Shown here: one piece after another, positions 27,693 to 37,454 of the stretch
Numbering within the stretch: the first letter of the stretch is position 1
Layout of the letters: each line of letters starts with the position of its first letter
Assembly: GCF_009923995.1 (NCBI RefSeq)
Contig: NZ_RFSK01000006.1
Location: 62,001-126,000, forward strand
DNA from: Janthinobacterium sp.
GTDB taxonomy: Bacteria > Pseudomonadota > Gammaproteobacteria > Burkholderiales > Burkholderiaceae_D
Direction: 5' to 3'
DNA length: 64,000 nucleotides
Position numbers and translations under genes: made by a program
Notes under the pieces: generated by a model
What the model saw: the letters and a program-made list of their open reading frames with translations, nothing else
The model's database searches: none
What the model was told of the DNA's origin: nothing

Positions 27693-28130
27693 ATGGCAAA
27701 AAACCTCCTTCTGCTCAACGGCCCCAACCTGAATTTGCTGGGGACGCGCGAGCCTGAGGTCTACGGCGCCAGCACCTTGGCCGATATCGAGCAGGCAGCG
27801 ATGGCGCAAGCCATGGCGGCCGGTGCCGACCTGGTCTGCTTTCAAAGCAACCATGAAGGCGCGCTGATCGACCGTATCCATGCCGCGCGAGCGGAAGGGA
27901 TCGATGCCATTGTCATCAATCCGGGCGGCCTGACCCATACCAGCGTCGCCTTGCGCGATGCGCTGGCCGGGGTCGCCATCCCGTTTGTGGAAGTCCATAT
28001 CTCGAATATTTATCAACGCGAAACGTTTCGACATCACTCATTTCTCAGCGCGATCGCGCAGGGGACGATCTGCGGGCTAGGTATCGATGGATATCGGTTT
28101 GCCATCGACTTTGCGCTTAAAAAACGTTAA
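27693..28130 (+). CDS. aroQ: 3-dehydroquinate dehydratase, type II
   Basis: A 145-residue type II dehydroquinase of the shikimate pathway. It begins [20 protein letters not shown] with the catalytic Arg and Tyr loop, then [30 protein letters not shown], and [18 protein letters not shown]. Complete. It lies upstream of accB in the order aroQ-accB-accC found widely in proteobacteria. Confidence 0.98.
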   Translation: MAKNLLLLNGPNLNLLGTREPEVYGASTLADIEQAAMAQAMAAGADLVCFQSNHEGALIDRIHAARAEGIDAIVINPGGLTHTSVALRDALAGVAIPFVEVHISNIYQRETFRHHSFLSAIAQGTICGLGIDGYRFAIDFALKKR

Positions 28131-28221
28131 TCTACGCGATCTGCACGCATTTAGCGCGGCGATAGGTTCTTGGACATCACCGCATCACTCATAAAACAAA
28201 CTACATTCCTAGGGGTTTTAC

Positions 28222-28689
28222 ATGGATCTACGAAAACTCAAGACCTTGATCGACCTGGTCGCCGAATCGGATATCGCAGAGCTGGAAGTTACCGAAGGCG
28301 AAAGCAAGGTTCGCATCGTCAAATCGTCGGCCATGCCGCAAAACCAGATGGTCATGATGCAGCCGCAAGGCATGCCAGCCCAGTACCAGCCAGCCGCGCC
28401 AGCCGCCGCGCCAGCACCCGCTGCCGCCGCCGTCGTGGTAGCCGCCGAGCCAACGGGCTATGTCGTCAAGTCGCCGATGGTCGGCACCTTCTACCGCTCT
28501 TCCGCTCCTGGCAGCGCCGCGTACGTCGAAGTGGGCTCCACCGTCAAGGAAGGTGATACCCTGTGCATCATCGAAGCGATGAAGCTCCTGAATGAAATCG
28601 ACTCGGACAAAGCCGGCGTCGTGACCCAGATCCTGGTCGAAAACGGCCAACCGGTCGAATTCGGTCAACCCTTGTTTGTGATCGGCTAA
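28222..28689 (+). CDS. accB: Biotin carboxyl carrier protein of acetyl-CoA carboxylase
   Basis: A 155-residue carrier subunit. The N-terminal region is followed by a Pro/Ala-rich hinge at about residues 52-75 and the biotinyl domain, with the biotin-accepting Lys in [10 protein letters not shown] near residue 121. It delivers carboxybiotin from AccC to the transferase in fatty acid synthesis. AGGGG lies about 10 bases upstream of the ATG. accC follows after 100 bases. Confidence 0.98.
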   Translation: MDLRKLKTLIDLVAESDIAELEVTEGESKVRIVKSSAMPQNQMVMMQPQGMPAQYQPAAPAAAPAPAAAAVVVAAEPTGYVVKSPMVGTFYRSSAPGSAAYVEVGSTVKEGDTLCIIEAMKLLNEIDSDKAGVVTQILVENGQPVEFGQPLFVIG

Positions 28690-28790
28690 GACCCAGTCCA
28701 CACGGCCGGCAACGGCCGTTTGCAGTTTTAGCCCCTCACACTTGTTGTTTCGCCGGCTCGCCGGCTCTCACAGACATACGCGAACCTACC

Positions 28791-30206
28791 ATGTTTGAAA
28801 AAATCCTGATTGCCAACCGTGGTGAAATTGCCCTCCGTATTCAGCGCGCCTGCCGCGAAATGGGCATTAAAACGGTTGTAGTCCACTCCGAAGCCGACAA
28901 GGACGCGAAATACGTCAAGCTGGCCGACGAATCCGTTTGTATCGGGCCGGCACAGTCCGCCCTGAGCTATCTGAACATGCCCGCCATCATCAGCGCCGCT
29001 GAAGTGACGGACGCGCAAGCGATTCACCCAGGCTACGGTTTCCTGTCGGAAAATGCCGACTTTGCCGAACGCGTCGAAAAATCGGGCTTCGTCTTCATCG
29101 GCCCCCGCTCCGAATCGATCCGTTTGATGGGCGATAAGGTTTCGGCCAAGCAAACCATGATCAAGGCTGGCGTACCCTGCGTGCCCGGCTCGGAAGGCGC
29201 CTTGCCGGACGATCCGAAAGCGATCGTGCAAATTGCCCGCAAGATCGGCTACCCCGTCATCATCAAGGCTGCCGGCGGCGGCGGCGGACGCGGCATGCGC
29301 GTCGTGCACACGGAAGCTGCCCTGATCAACGCCGTGGCGATGACCAAGACGGAAGCCGGCACGGCCTTTGGCAACCCTGAAGTGTATATGGAGAAGTACC
29401 TGGAAAATCCGCGCCACGTGGAAATCCAGATCCTCGCCGACGAACACAAGAACGCCGTCTGGCTGGGCGAGCGCGACTGCTCCATGCAGCGCCGCCACCA
29501 GAAGGTGATCGAAGAAGCACCGGCGCCGGGCATCCCGCGCAAGCTCATCGAAAAAATCGGCGACCGCTGCGCCGAAGCCTGCCGCAAGATCGGCTACCGC
29601 GGCGCCGGCACGTTTGAATTCCTGTACGAAAACGGCGAGTTCTATTTCATTGAAATGAATACCCGCGTGCAAGTGGAACATCCCGTCACCGAGATGATCA
29701 CCGGCATCGATATCGTGCAGGAACAGATCCGCATCGCCGCCGGCGAAAAACTGCGTTACCGCCAGCGCGACGTCATGCTGTCGGGCCACGCCGTCGAGTG
29801 CCGCATCAATGCGGAAGATCCGTTCAAGTTCACGCCATCGCCAGGCAAGATCGTCTCGTGGCATGCACCAGGCGGCCCGGGCATCCGCGTCGACTCGCAC
29901 GCCTACGCCGGCTACTACGTACCGCCGCACTACGACTCGATGATCGGCAAAGTGATCGCTTACGGCGCCACGCGCGAACAAGCGATTCGCCGCATGCAGA
30001 TCGCCCTGTCCGAAATGGTGGTCGAAGGCATCAACACGAACATCGCCCTGCACCGCGAATTGATGATCGACGCGCGCTTCATCGAAGGCGGCACCAATAT
30101 TCACTATCTGGAACAGAAACTGGCCGACATGCCGGACCTGGGCAAGAACCTGAATAGCGGCAGCCCCAGCATCGCCAAGAAATCCGAAATCAAGGCGGGC
30201 GCATGA
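28791..30206 (+). CDS. accC: Biotin carboxylase subunit of acetyl-CoA carboxylase
   Basis: A 471-residue ATP-grasp enzyme that carboxylates the biotin on AccB. The N-terminal domain begins [16 protein letters not shown], the ATP-grasp glycine loop is [12 protein letters not shown], and the catalytic region includes [27 protein letters not shown]. The C-terminal 20 residues are slightly longer than in E. coli. Its stop overlaps the prmA start (ATGA). Confidence 0.98.
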   Translation: MFEKILIANRGEIALRIQRACREMGIKTVVVHSEADKDAKYVKLADESVCIGPAQSALSYLNMPAIISAAEVTDAQAIHPGYGFLSENADFAERVEKSGFVFIGPRSESIRLMGDKVSAKQTMIKAGVPCVPGSEGALPDDPKAIVQIARKIGYPVIIKAAGGGGGRGMRVVHTEAALINAVAMTKTEAGTAFGNPEVYMEKYLENPRHVEIQILADEHKNAVWLGERDCSMQRRHQKVIEEAPAPGIPRKLIEKIGDRCAEACRKIGYRGAGTFEFLYENGEFYFIEMNTRVQVEHPVTEMITGIDIVQEQIRIAAGEKLRYRQRDVMLSGHAVECRINAEDPFKFTPSPGKIVSWHAPGGPGIRVDSHAYAGYYVPPHYDSMIGKVIAYGATREQAIRRMQIALSEMVVEGINTNIALHRELMIDARFIEGGTNIHYLEQKLADMPDLGKNLNSGSPSIAKKSEIKAGA

Positions 30207-31147
30207 GCTGGACTGAAATCGTCATCGAAATCGCCCGCGACAACGCCGAGGCCATGTCCGACGCCCTGATGGAAGCGGGCGCCCTGTCGGTGTCGGTGGA
30301 AGATGCCGACGAAGGCACGGAAGCCGAGCAGCCCCTGTTTGGCGAACCCGGCATGGAACCGAAGGAAGCGGCGTGGGAACGCAGCCGCGTGGTGGCGCTG
30401 ACGGACGTCGATGCCGACCAGGCGGCCATCGTGGCCGCTGCCGCCCAGGCAGTTGGCATGGCGGAAGCGCCCGCGTTTGCCGTGCGCCCCGTGGAAGAGC
30501 AGGACTGGGTGCGTCTGACCCAGTCGCAATTCGCGCCTATTCACATCGGCAAGAATATCTGGGTCGTGCCCAGCTGGCACGAGGCACCGGACCCTGACGG
30601 CCTGATCCTGGAACTGGACCCTGGCCTGGCTTTCGGCACGGGCAGCCATCCGACCACGCGCTTGTGCATGGAGTGGCTGGAGGCGCATCCCGCCCCCGGC
30701 AAGACCGTGCTCGACTACGGTTGCGGTTCCGGCATCCTGGCCATGGTGGCCAAGAAACTCGGTGCGGCAACCGTCGCCGGCGTGGATATCGATCCGCAGG
30801 CGATCGAATCGGCGCGCGACAATGCCGATCGCAACCAGTGCGAGATCGAATATTTCTTGCCAGACACGTTTGCCACCTCGGCACACGCCACGGCCAAGTT
30901 TGACATCGTCGTCGCCAACATCCTGTCGAGCCCATTGAAACTGATGGCGCCGATGCTGTCGGGACGCGTCGCCGACGGTGGCGCCCTGATCCTGTCCGGC
31001 GTACTGGCACGCCAGGCGGAAGAAGTGGCCGCTGCCTACGCACCGTTCATCCAGCTGGGTGTCTGGGCCGAGCAGGACGGCTGGGTGGCGCTGCATGGCC
31101 GCCTGGGCGCTACGCAAGCCCCTGCGCCCCGCGCGGAAGGTGCATAA
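30203..31147 (+). CDS. prmA: Ribosomal protein L11 methyltransferase
   Basis: A 314-residue AdoMet-dependent methyltransferase that trimethylates ribosomal protein L11. The N-terminal substrate domain begins [24 protein letters not shown]; the AdoMet loop is [12 protein letters not shown] near residue 170 and the acceptor motif is [13 protein letters not shown] (NxL-type). It overlaps accC and is followed after 8 bases by the zinc-ribbon protein gene. Confidence 0.97.
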   Translation: MSWTEIVIEIARDNAEAMSDALMEAGALSVSVEDADEGTEAEQPLFGEPGMEPKEAAWERSRVVALTDVDADQAAIVAAAAQAVGMAEAPAFAVRPVEEQDWVRLTQSQFAPIHIGKNIWVVPSWHEAPDPDGLILELDPGLAFGTGSHPTTRLCMEWLEAHPAPGKTVLDYGCGSGILAMVAKKLGAATVAGVDIDPQAIESARDNADRNQCEIEYFLPDTFATSAHATAKFDIVVANILSSPLKLMAPMLSGRVADGGALILSGVLARQAEEVAAAYAPFIQLGVWAEQDGWVALHGRLGATQAPAPRAEGA

Positions 31148-31155
31148 GCACAGCA

Positions 31156-32442
31156 ATGGCCCTCGCCACCAAATGCCCCCACTGCAACACGATATTTCGG
31201 GTCGCTGCTGACCAGTTGAAGTTACGTGGGGGCATCGTGCGCTGTGGCACGTGCAGGGAAGTCTTTGACGGCAATGCCGCACTGGTCGATCCAGCTGCGG
31301 CATCACCGTTTTTAACGTCCGGCCCCGCCACCGCCGCCCCGCTGTCGCCCCCTTATCCGCTGGATGCCAGCCTGCCGTCCGCCACGGACGACGAACCCAT
31401 CTATTCCCTCGATTTCGACACCTCGTTCGATCCGTTCGGCATCCTGCCTGAAACGGCGCAGCTCAGGGATGACGAAGACGAGGATGAACACATCGAGCTG
31501 GACCTCGACGTGGGCCTGCCCGCCGAAGTGCCGGGCGACGCGCCTGTCGCCGCCCCTGCCCCGCTTGAGCCGCCGGCAGCGACACCCGTCGCCACGCCAG
31601 CCGCCCTGCCGGAAGCACCCCTGCCCCAGCCGATGGCGCCGTTCAAGCGCCGCCAGGCCGATGACGCGCCCGCCTTCGCCACGTATCTGCGCGACAGCCG
31701 CCGCGAACCGAGCCTGCAGGCCGGCGCCGCGCCAGCCTTGCCGGCAGCCGAAAAAGTCAGCCTGGACAAGCCCGTGCCCCCCGCGCCCGTCGCCGACGGC
31801 CCTGCGCGCCAGGAGCCCACGTTCGGCGATTCGCCGTTTGCGCCGCTGCCGGCCGCAACTGTTGTGCCAGATCCCCCCCAGGAGACTGGCGACGCCGCTG
31901 TGCCGCCCCTCGATGCCGACCCCGAACCCGCCTTCGTGACCCAGGGCCGGCGCCGCGAACAGAGCGGCAAGGCCGTGCGCGTGGCGATGGCCGTCGGCTC
32001 CGTCGCCCTGCTGCTGTTATTGCTCCTGCAAGTGATGACCACCTTCCGCAATCCCCTGGCGGCGCAATTTCCGCAGTGGAAGCCAACCCTGGTGGCATTG
32101 TGCAAGATGAGCGGCTGCCAGGTGGACTTGCCGGCACAGATCGAGGCGCTGTCCATCGAACAGGGCGAATTGCAAACCCTGAAGGAACAGACCTTCTCGT
32201 ATGTGTCGCTGCTGCGCAACCAGAGCCGCAGCGTGCAAGCCTGGCCCAGCATCGAACTGATCCTCAACGACGCGAATGACAAGCCCGTGTTGCGCCGCGT
32301 CATCGCACCGCGCGACTACCTGCCTGCCACCATCGACGTCAGCCAGGGTTTTGCGCCGCGCTCGGAACAAACCATCAAACTGTACTTCGCATTAGACCAG
32401 CTCACGGCGTCTGGCTACCATATCGCCATCTTTTACCCTTAA
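31156..32442 (+). CDS. Zinc-ribbon and DUF3426 domain membrane protein
   Basis: A 428-residue protein. The MJ0042-type zinc ribbon at residues 6-37 has CPHC and CGTC cysteine pairs. A long acidic and Pro/Ala-rich disordered section follows, then one transmembrane helix near residue 280 (AVGSVALLLLLLLQVM) and a C-terminal DUF3426 domain expected outside the membrane (ending LDQLTASGYHIAIFYP). Function unknown; the gene is regularly found after prmA in betaproteobacteria, as I recall it. Confidence 0.9.
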   Translation: MALATKCPHCNTIFRVAADQLKLRGGIVRCGTCREVFDGNAALVDPAAASPFLTSGPATAAPLSPPYPLDASLPSATDDEPIYSLDFDTSFDPFGILPETAQLRDDEDEDEHIELDLDVGLPAEVPGDAPVAAPAPLEPPAATPVATPAALPEAPLPQPMAPFKRRQADDAPAFATYLRDSRREPSLQAGAAPALPAAEKVSLDKPVPPAPVADGPARQEPTFGDSPFAPLPAATVVPDPPQETGDAAVPPLDADPEPAFVTQGRRREQSGKAVRVAMAVGSVALLLLLLLQVMTTFRNPLAAQFPQWKPTLVALCKMSGCQVDLPAQIEALSIEQGELQTLKEQTFSYVSLLRNQSRSVQAWPSIELILNDANDKPVLRRVIAPRDYLPATIDVSQGFAPRSEQTIKLYFALDQLTASGYHIAIFYP

Positions 32443-32453
32443 AGCACACTATC

Positions 32454-33392
32454 ATGACCAAAACTTCGTTGATCTGCGGCTCGCTTGCCACCGACACCAT
32501 CATGCAATTTCCCGGCCGCTTCGGCGAATCCCTGCTGGCCGACCAGTTGCACAAGGTAAACGTTTCCTTCCTCGTGCCTACCATGCGCACGGAGTTCGGC
32601 GGCTGCTCGGGCAACATCGCCTACAGCCTGAAAATGCTGGGCGGCGATCCGCGCATCGTCGGCGTCATGGGACAGGACAGTGCCGCCTACCTGGAACGCC
32701 TGCAAAAGCTGGGCATTTCAACCGCCAACATCCTGATCAAGGCCGACAGCTACAATGCGCAGTGCTTCGTCACGGCCGATGCGGACAATAACCAGATCAA
32801 CGCCTTCCACCCGGGCGCCATGTCGTTCGCGCATGAAAACCCGATCGCCAATGCCGGCCCGGCCAAGGTAGCCATCATTTCGCCGGATGGCGACCTGGGC
32901 ATGCTCAAGCACGCTGCCGACCTGGCCGAACTGGGCATTCCCTTCATGTTTGACCCAGGTCAACAGTTGCCGCGCTTCAATGGCGAACAATTGATCGATT
33001 TCATCAACAAGGCCACGTATGTGTCCGCCAACGATTATGAAATGGAAATGTTGATGGAACGCACGGGCTTGACGCTGCCGGACATCGCCAGCCGCCTGCA
33101 AGCGCTGATCGTCACGCGCGGCGAAAAGGGATCGGAGATTTACACGGACGGCAAACGCATCGACATTCCTGTCGTGGCTGCCAAGGAAGTGCTGGATCCG
33201 ACGGGCTGCGGCGACGCCTACCGTGCTGGCTTGCTGTTCGGCATCACCAACGACCTGGGCTGGGAAACCAGCGGCCGCCTGGCCAGCCTGCTGGGCGCCA
33301 TCAAGATCGCCACGCAGGGCGCGCAAAACCATGTATTTACGCCGGCAAGCATCGCCGACCAGTTTGAAGCGGCATTCGGCTACCGCTATTAA
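32454..33392 (+). CDS. PfkB-family carbohydrate/nucleoside kinase
   Basis: A 312-residue ribokinase-fold kinase. The N-terminal glycine motif is TEFGGCSGNIAYSLKMLGG and the C-terminal anion hole with the catalytic Asp is DPTGCGDAYRAG, a small variation on the usual DTTGAGDAF. The family resembles bacterial adenosine kinases, but substrate cannot be fixed. It follows the zinc-ribbon gene after 11 bases, at the end of the aroQ-acc run. Confidence 0.9.
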   Translation: MTKTSLICGSLATDTIMQFPGRFGESLLADQLHKVNVSFLVPTMRTEFGGCSGNIAYSLKMLGGDPRIVGVMGQDSAAYLERLQKLGISTANILIKADSYNAQCFVTADADNNQINAFHPGAMSFAHENPIANAGPAKVAIISPDGDLGMLKHAADLAELGIPFMFDPGQQLPRFNGEQLIDFINKATYVSANDYEMEMLMERTGLTLPDIASRLQALIVTRGEKGSEIYTDGKRIDIPVVAAKEVLDPTGCGDAYRAGLLFGITNDLGWETSGRLASLLGAIKIATQGAQNHVFTPASIADQFEAAFGYRY

Positions 33393-33398
33393 TGAACT

Positions 33399-33462
33399 GG
33401 GGTCAGTCGCTTCGCGATCGGAATACGTCCCATTGGGACGTATTCCCCCGCCGGGTCTGACC
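33399..33462. repeat. Palindromic GGGTCAGACC-type intergenic element
   Basis: The ends GGGGTCAG (33399-33406) and GGGTCTGACC (33453-33462) are inverted. They enclose a second hairpin, GGAATACGTCCC (33420-33431) against GGGACGTATTCC (33435-33446), with loop ATT. The same ends plus the CGCC linker form the compact palindrome at 55040-55066. It sits 7 bases after the kinase stop. Confidence 0.85.
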
Positions 33463-33494
33463 GCATGCACGTCGGCGTGAGCCAAAGTGCGGAT

Positions 33495-33520
33495 GTCGGG
33501 TTACGCTACGCTAACCCGAC
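33495..33520. repeat. GTCGGGTTA inverted repeat
   Basis: GTCGGGTTA (33495-33503) and TAACCCGAC (33512-33520) form a hairpin with an 8-base loop. I recall this palindrome as a common dispersed sequence in betaproteobacterial genomes. It lies 18 bases from the 3' end of yggT and may act in its termination. Confidence 0.75.
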
Positions 33521-33537
33521 CTATGCCACCATCACCA

Positions 33538-34071
33538 TCATCGCACCACAAAAATCATCCCCACCAGCACTTGCGCGATCTGCAGCAGGATCAGCGCCAC
33601 CAGCAGCGACAGGTCCAGGCTGCCGACCAGCGGCACCACTTTACGTATCGGACGCAGCAGCGGCTCGTTCAGGGCCCGTACGAACGGCGCCAGGGGCGCA
33701 TGCGGATTGACCCAGCTGAAGATGGCTTCGATGATCAGCAAGGCCATGAAACCGTAGAGTATCCATTGCAGGAAGCGTTGCAGCGACTTGAGCAGTACCG
33801 CCTCGAAGGGATAGCCGGAAATCAGCAAGACTGTGCTTGCCAGCAAGACAATCAAAAAAGCGCCGATCAGGCTGGCCCAGTCATACCCGCCCACGCCAGG
33901 TATCACGCGGCGCAAGGGACGCACCAGCCAGTCGGACAATTGAAAGGTGAATTGCGCCACGGACGACGGCGGCCGCACGCGTACCGCCTGCATCCAGAAG
34001 CGCAGCAGCAGGACGCCGCCCAGCAAGGTGGCGATGGTATCAACGATCAATGTAAGGATAACGATCAGCAC
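33538..34071 (-). CDS. YggT family membrane protein
   Basis: A 177-residue integral membrane protein with two YggT repeats, each a pair of hydrophobic helices followed by a conserved basic segment (LVRPLRRVIPGVGGYDWASLIGAF and LLRPIRKVVPLVGSLDLSLL). The family is linked to osmotic-stress resistance and cell-division-site processes in various bacteria; exact function is unclear. The start is GTG at 34071 with no strong ribosome binding site. Confidence 0.93.
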   Translation of the reverse strand: MLIVILTLIVDTIATLLGGVLLLRFWMQAVRVRPPSSVAQFTFQLSDWLVRPLRRVIPGVGGYDWASLIGAFLIVLLASTVLLISGYPFEAVLLKSLQRFLQWILYGFMALLIIEAIFSWVNPHAPLAPFVRALNEPLLRPIRKVVPLVGSLDLSLLVALILLQIAQVLVGMIFVVR

Positions 34072-34083
34072 GACTAATTCTCC

Positions 34084-34119
34084 AAAAAAAAACCGCTGTG
34101 TGATTGAGTCACACAGCGG
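34084..34119 (-). terminator. Rho-independent terminator of the histone-like gene
   Basis: CCGCTGTGTGA (34093-34103) and TCACACAGCGG (34109-34119) form a perfect 11-bp stem with a 5-base loop. On the minus strand it is followed by nine T residues (34084-34092). It separates the histone-like gene from yggT. Confidence 0.95.
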
Positions 34120-34154
34120 CGTGTTGCCTCATCCAGGCATCCGTATCGTGGAAA

Positions 34155-35400
34155 TTACGATGGGCGGGTGCTGGTTGGGAATGGCCAGGCGGCGGCCGGT
34201 GCCAACACGGTTTTTGCTACAGGTGCGATAGGCGCCGATGGCTTGGCGACCGGAGCTGCCTTCTTCGGCGCGGCCTTTTTAGGCGCGGCCTTCTTGACGG
34301 CTGGCTTGGCAGCTACGGCGGCTGGTGCCGCTGCAGTTGCTGCTGCCGGTGCTGCGACAGGAGCCGGTGCGGCCACTGCTGGCGCTGCAGCTGGCTTGGC
34401 GGCAGGTTTCGCTGCGGCTTTCGCGGCCGGCTTGGCGGCCGGTTTTGCTGCGACCTTGGCCGCTGGCTTGGCGGCAACCTTGGCGGCAGGTTTCGCTGCC
34501 GGTTTCGCTGCTACCTTGGCTGCCGGCTTCGCGGCGACCTTGGCCGCTGGCTTGGCGGCAGCTTTTGCTGCCGGCTTCGCTGCTACCTTGGCCGCTGGCT
34601 TGGCTGCCACTTTTGCCGCTGGCTTGGCGGCGGCTTTCGCTGCCGGCTTCGCTGCTACCTTGGCTGCTGGCTTCGCTGCAGCCTTGGCTGCCGGCTTTGC
34701 CGCTTTGGCGGCCGGCTTGGCTGCTGCCTTGGCGACGACTTTCTTCGCTGCCGGCTTGGCTGCCACTTTGGCCGCCGGTTTCACTGCTGCCTTGGCGGCA
34801 GGTTTCGCTGCGGCTTTTTTCACTGCTGGCTTCGCTGCTGCCTTGGCCGCTGGCTTGGCTGCCGCTTTGGCTGCAGGCTTGGCTGCCGCTTTGGCGGCCG
34901 GCTTGGCTGCTGCCTTGGCGACGACTTTCTTCGCTGCCGGCTTGGCTTGCTGCTGCCTTGGCCGCTGGTTTCGCTACGGCTTTTTTCACCGCTGGCTTGG
35001 CTGCTGCCTTGGCGGCAGGTTTTGCTGCAGCTTTTGCAGCTGGCTTGGCGGCCGGCTTGGCAACGGCTTTTTTCGCCGCTGGCTTGGCTGCTGCCTTGGC
35101 GACAGGTTTCGCTGCGACTTTTGCTGCCGGCTTGGCGGCCGGTTTGGCTGCGGCCTTGGCAGCGGGTTTCGCTGCAGCTTTCGCTACTGGCTTGGCGGCA
35201 GGTTTCGCTGCGGCTTTCGCGGCCGGCTTGGCGGCCGGTTTTGCTGCGGTTTTGGCGACTGGTTTTGCGGCTGGTTTGGCTGCGGCCTTGGCAGCTGGTT
35301 TAGCGGCAACCGGCTTCGCTGCGGCTGCCGGCTTCTTCGCGGCAGGAGCAGCCTTGGCGGCTGGTTTCTTTACTTCTGATTTCTTAGCGGCTGTTGCCAT
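34155..35400 (-). CDS. Histone H1-like/AlgP-like KPAAK-repeat protein, frameshifted
   Basis: A Lys/Ala/Pro repeat protein (units such as KPAAKAA) resembling AlgP and other bacterial histone H1-like DNA-binding proteins. The start is ATG at 35400 (MATAAKKSEVKK) with GAAGGAG just upstream. The KPAAK pattern runs about 150 residues, then near 34947-34950 four extra bases (TTGC on the plus strand, relative to the flanking repeats) shift the frame. In the shifted frame translation continues as Ser/Gln/Gly-rich sequence to a stop at 34279. The original pattern continues in the other frame to a stop at 34155, ending AAAWPFPTSTRPS, which looks like the genuine family C-terminus. A restored protein would have about 413 residues. 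Slippage in the repeats or assembly error may explain this. Confidence 0.85.
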
Positions 35401-35694
35401 TTGTCTCTCCTTCATCTGAGATGAGAAATTTAAGCTACAAGATTTAAACCCGTCCGACCCACCACGAGGATAGGCCAGGCGAATTATTCATCGGCACAAA
35501 CGGTCGTTTGCGCTAATGAATTCGGCACCAGCTGAACTGCTGCAACTCCTCACGTTTGCAGCACTTCAGCCATCGTCGGTGCCACCCTGCTTTATCTCGC
35601 AGCTGGTGGCAAAGTCTGAATTCGGTCATTCGTTTTCGATGCCGTGCGTTTTTTCGCTCCTCGCATCGCGCTCGCCACAACACCTATCCGTCAA

Positions 35695-35734
35695 ATAAAA
35701 AACCGCCATGCCTGAAAAAATTCGGGCACGGCGG
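35695..35734 (-). terminator. Rho-independent terminator of the candidate small RNA
   Basis: CCGCCATGCCTGAA (35703-35716) and TTCGGGCACGGCGG (35721-35734) pair over 14 positions with two G-U pairs. On the minus strand the stem is followed by TTTTTTATTT. No T-tract exists on the plus side. Confidence 0.85.
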
Positions 35735-35846
35735 CAGACGAAAACGGTGTGGTTTTGTGCATATCCGTGTAAATCTGTATCCCTGTTTTGCGAGGTTTTT
35801 TCGTTACCGCGCTGGTTAAAAAACCCCGCATTCTAACGCTCGCATT
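35695..35846 (-). ncRNA. Candidate small RNA with own promoter and terminator
   Basis: A gene-free stretch carries, on the minus strand, a consensus -35 TTGACA (35875-35880), 16 bases, and a -10-like TATGAG (35853-35858). The predicted transcript of about 150 bases starts near 35846. It contains a hairpin of GCGGGGTTTTTT (35818-35829) with AAAAAACCTCGC (35790-35801). It ends in a 14-bp terminator stem (35703-35716 with 35721-35734) followed by a T-rich run. No ORF with a ribosome binding site lies inside. It could instead be a leader, but the next gene downstream starts 300 bases past the terminator. Confidence 0.5.
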
Positions 35847-35852
35847 TGCAAT

Positions 35853-35880
35853 CTCATAAAGTACACGAAAACCTTGTCAA
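35853..35880 (-). promoter_or_regulatory. Predicted sigma-70 promoter of the candidate small RNA
   Basis: Minus strand TTGACA at 35875-35880 matches the -35 consensus fully; TATGAG at 35853-35858 is a fair -10 with 16-bp spacing. Positions 35881-36128, upstream of it, contain no gene I can support. Confidence 0.5.
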
Positions 35881-36128
35881 TGCGCAACCGGCACGACACG
35901 TTTTCACGGGCTTTTTTGCACGATACGCGCGCTATCGCACAATCGCGCCCCAAATGCCGCCGCCAGCGTCTCCGGAAACGATATTTTCAGCCCGCGGCGC
36001 GGCCGTGCGCGGCATCTGAAAAAACTGGCGCAAGCCGTGTCGCAGCGCCCAATGCATGCGCATTTTTGCGCCATGCCGGCGACGCTTTTCGACGTGCCGC
36101 GGCGACGGGATTTTTCTGGCGACGGGAC

Positions 36129-36161
36129 GAAAAAAAAGCGCCGTCATGTGACGGCGCTTTT
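36129..36161. terminator. Terminator of nrdB (bidirectional form)
   Basis: GCGCCGTCA (36138-36146) and TGACGGCGC (36149-36157) form a 9-bp stem, with an A-tract on the left and TTTT on the right. On the minus strand it follows the nrdB stop by about 20 bases and is followed by seven T residues. Confidence 0.93.
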
Positions 36162-36180
36162 GATTTTGGAGGGCGCTGGC

Positions 36181-37332
36181 TTATTCCCAGTTCAGCGCGC
36201 CGCCGGTCTGGTATTCCGTCACGCGCGTCTCGAAGAAGTTACGTTCCTTCTTCATGTCGATCATCTCGCTCATCCACGGGAACGGATTTTCTTCCTGGGC
36301 AAACAGCGGCTCGATGCCGATCTGCTGCGCGCGGCGGTTGGCGATGAAGCGCAGGTAGCCCTTGAACATCGGCGCGTTCAGACCCAGCACGCCGCGCGGC
36401 ATGGTGTCTTCCGCGTACGCGTATTCCAGTTCCACGGCCTTCATGAACAGGTCCTTGATCTCTTCGCGGAAGGCGGCCGTCCACAGCTGCGGGTTTTCCA
36501 TCTTGATCGTGTTGATCAAGTCGATGCCGAAGTTGCAGTGCATCGATTCGTCGCGCAGGATGTACTGGTACTGCTCGGCAGCGCCCATCATCTTGTTCTG
36601 GCGGCCCAGCGCCAGGATCTGCGTGAAGCCCACGTAGAAGAACAGGCCTTCCATCAGGCAGGCGAAGACGATCAGGGACTTCAGCAGCTTCTGGTCGTTC
36701 TCCACCGTGCCGGTGACGAAGGCCGGATCGGTCAGGGTGTTGATGAACGGGATCAGGAATTCATCCTTGTCGCGGATCGACTTGACTTCGTTGTAGGCGT
36801 TGAAGATCTCGCCTTCGTCCAGGCCCAGCGATTCGACGATGTACTGGTAGGCGTGCGTATGGATCGCTTCCTCGAACGCCTGGCGCAGCAGGTACTGACG
36901 GCATTCCGGCGCCGTGATGTGGCGGTAGGTGCCCAGCACGATGTTGTTGGCGGCCAGCGAGTCGGCCGTCACGAAGAAGCCGAGGTTGCGCTTGACCAGG
37001 CGGCGCTCGTCGTCCGTCAGGCCGTTCGGGTTCTTCCACAGCTCGATGTCGCGCTGCATGTTCACTTCCTGCGGCATCCAGTGGTTGGCGCAGCCGGCCA
37101 GGTATTTGTCCCATGCCCACTTGTACTTGAACGGCACCAGCTGGTTGACGTCCGTCTTGCCGTTGATGATGCGCTTGTCGTCGGCATTCACGCGGCGCGC
37201 CACTTGTTCGGCATTCGCTTCGGACGGCTCGGCGCCGGCCGGCAGGTTCAAATCGGTATTTCCCAGCGGTGCTTGCTGCGCCGGACGCGGCACAGCTGCC
37301 GACGTGGTTTCATCATCCCAAGACAACGACAT
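36181..37332 (-). CDS. nrdB: Ribonucleoside-diphosphate reductase, beta subunit (class Ia)
   Basis: A 383-residue radical-generating subunit from the ATG at 37332 (MSLSWDDE), preceded by AAGGAAG; an ATG at 37350 is less well placed. The diiron ligands lie in the helices with [15 protein letters not shown] and [14 protein letters not shown], and [13 protein letters not shown] precedes. With NrdA it makes deoxyribonucleotides aerobically. It follows nrdA, with a palindromic element in the 220-base gap. Confidence 0.96.
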   Translation of the reverse strand: MSLSWDDETTSAAVPRPAQQAPLGNTDLNLPAGAEPSEANAEQVARRVNADDKRIINGKTDVNQLVPFKYKWAWDKYLAGCANHWMPQEVNMQRDIELWKNPNGLTDDERRLVKRNLGFFVTADSLAANNIVLGTYRHITAPECRQYLLRQAFEEAIHTHAYQYIVESLGLDEGEIFNAYNEVKSIRDKDEFLIPFINTLTDPAFVTGTVENDQKLLKSLIVFACLMEGLFFYVGFTQILALGRQNKMMGAAEQYQYILRDESMHCNFGIDLINTIKMENPQLWTAAFREEIKDLFMKAVELEYAYAEDTMPRGVLGLNAPMFKGYLRFIANRRAQQIGIEPLFAQEENPFPWMSEMIDMKKERNFFETRVTEYQTGGALNWE

Positions 37333-37454
37333 ATTCTTCTTCCTTTCCATGCCGGCTCACCGGCGTCTGCAACAGGCCCGTTGAATCGGACAATACAGAC
37401 ATTGACAACATTGAATCAGCCCAGAAGTTCCGGGCTGACAACTTTAAATTTTTT

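Noticed and set aside
34168..35379. Plus-strand Gly/Ala/Phe-rich frame opposite the histone-like gene
   Set aside because: It is the antisense translation of the KPAAK repeats; no ribosome binding site, and the minus strand has a strong one at 35400 and a terminator at 34084-34119.
34279..35400. Possible CRISPR or tandem satellite array
   Set aside because: The short repeats are irregular codon repeats of a coding gene, without uniform spacers.
35932..36147. A 71-residue minus-strand frame upstream of the candidate small RNA
   Set aside because: Arg/His-rich low-complexity content, no ribosome binding site, and it runs into the nrdB terminator stem.
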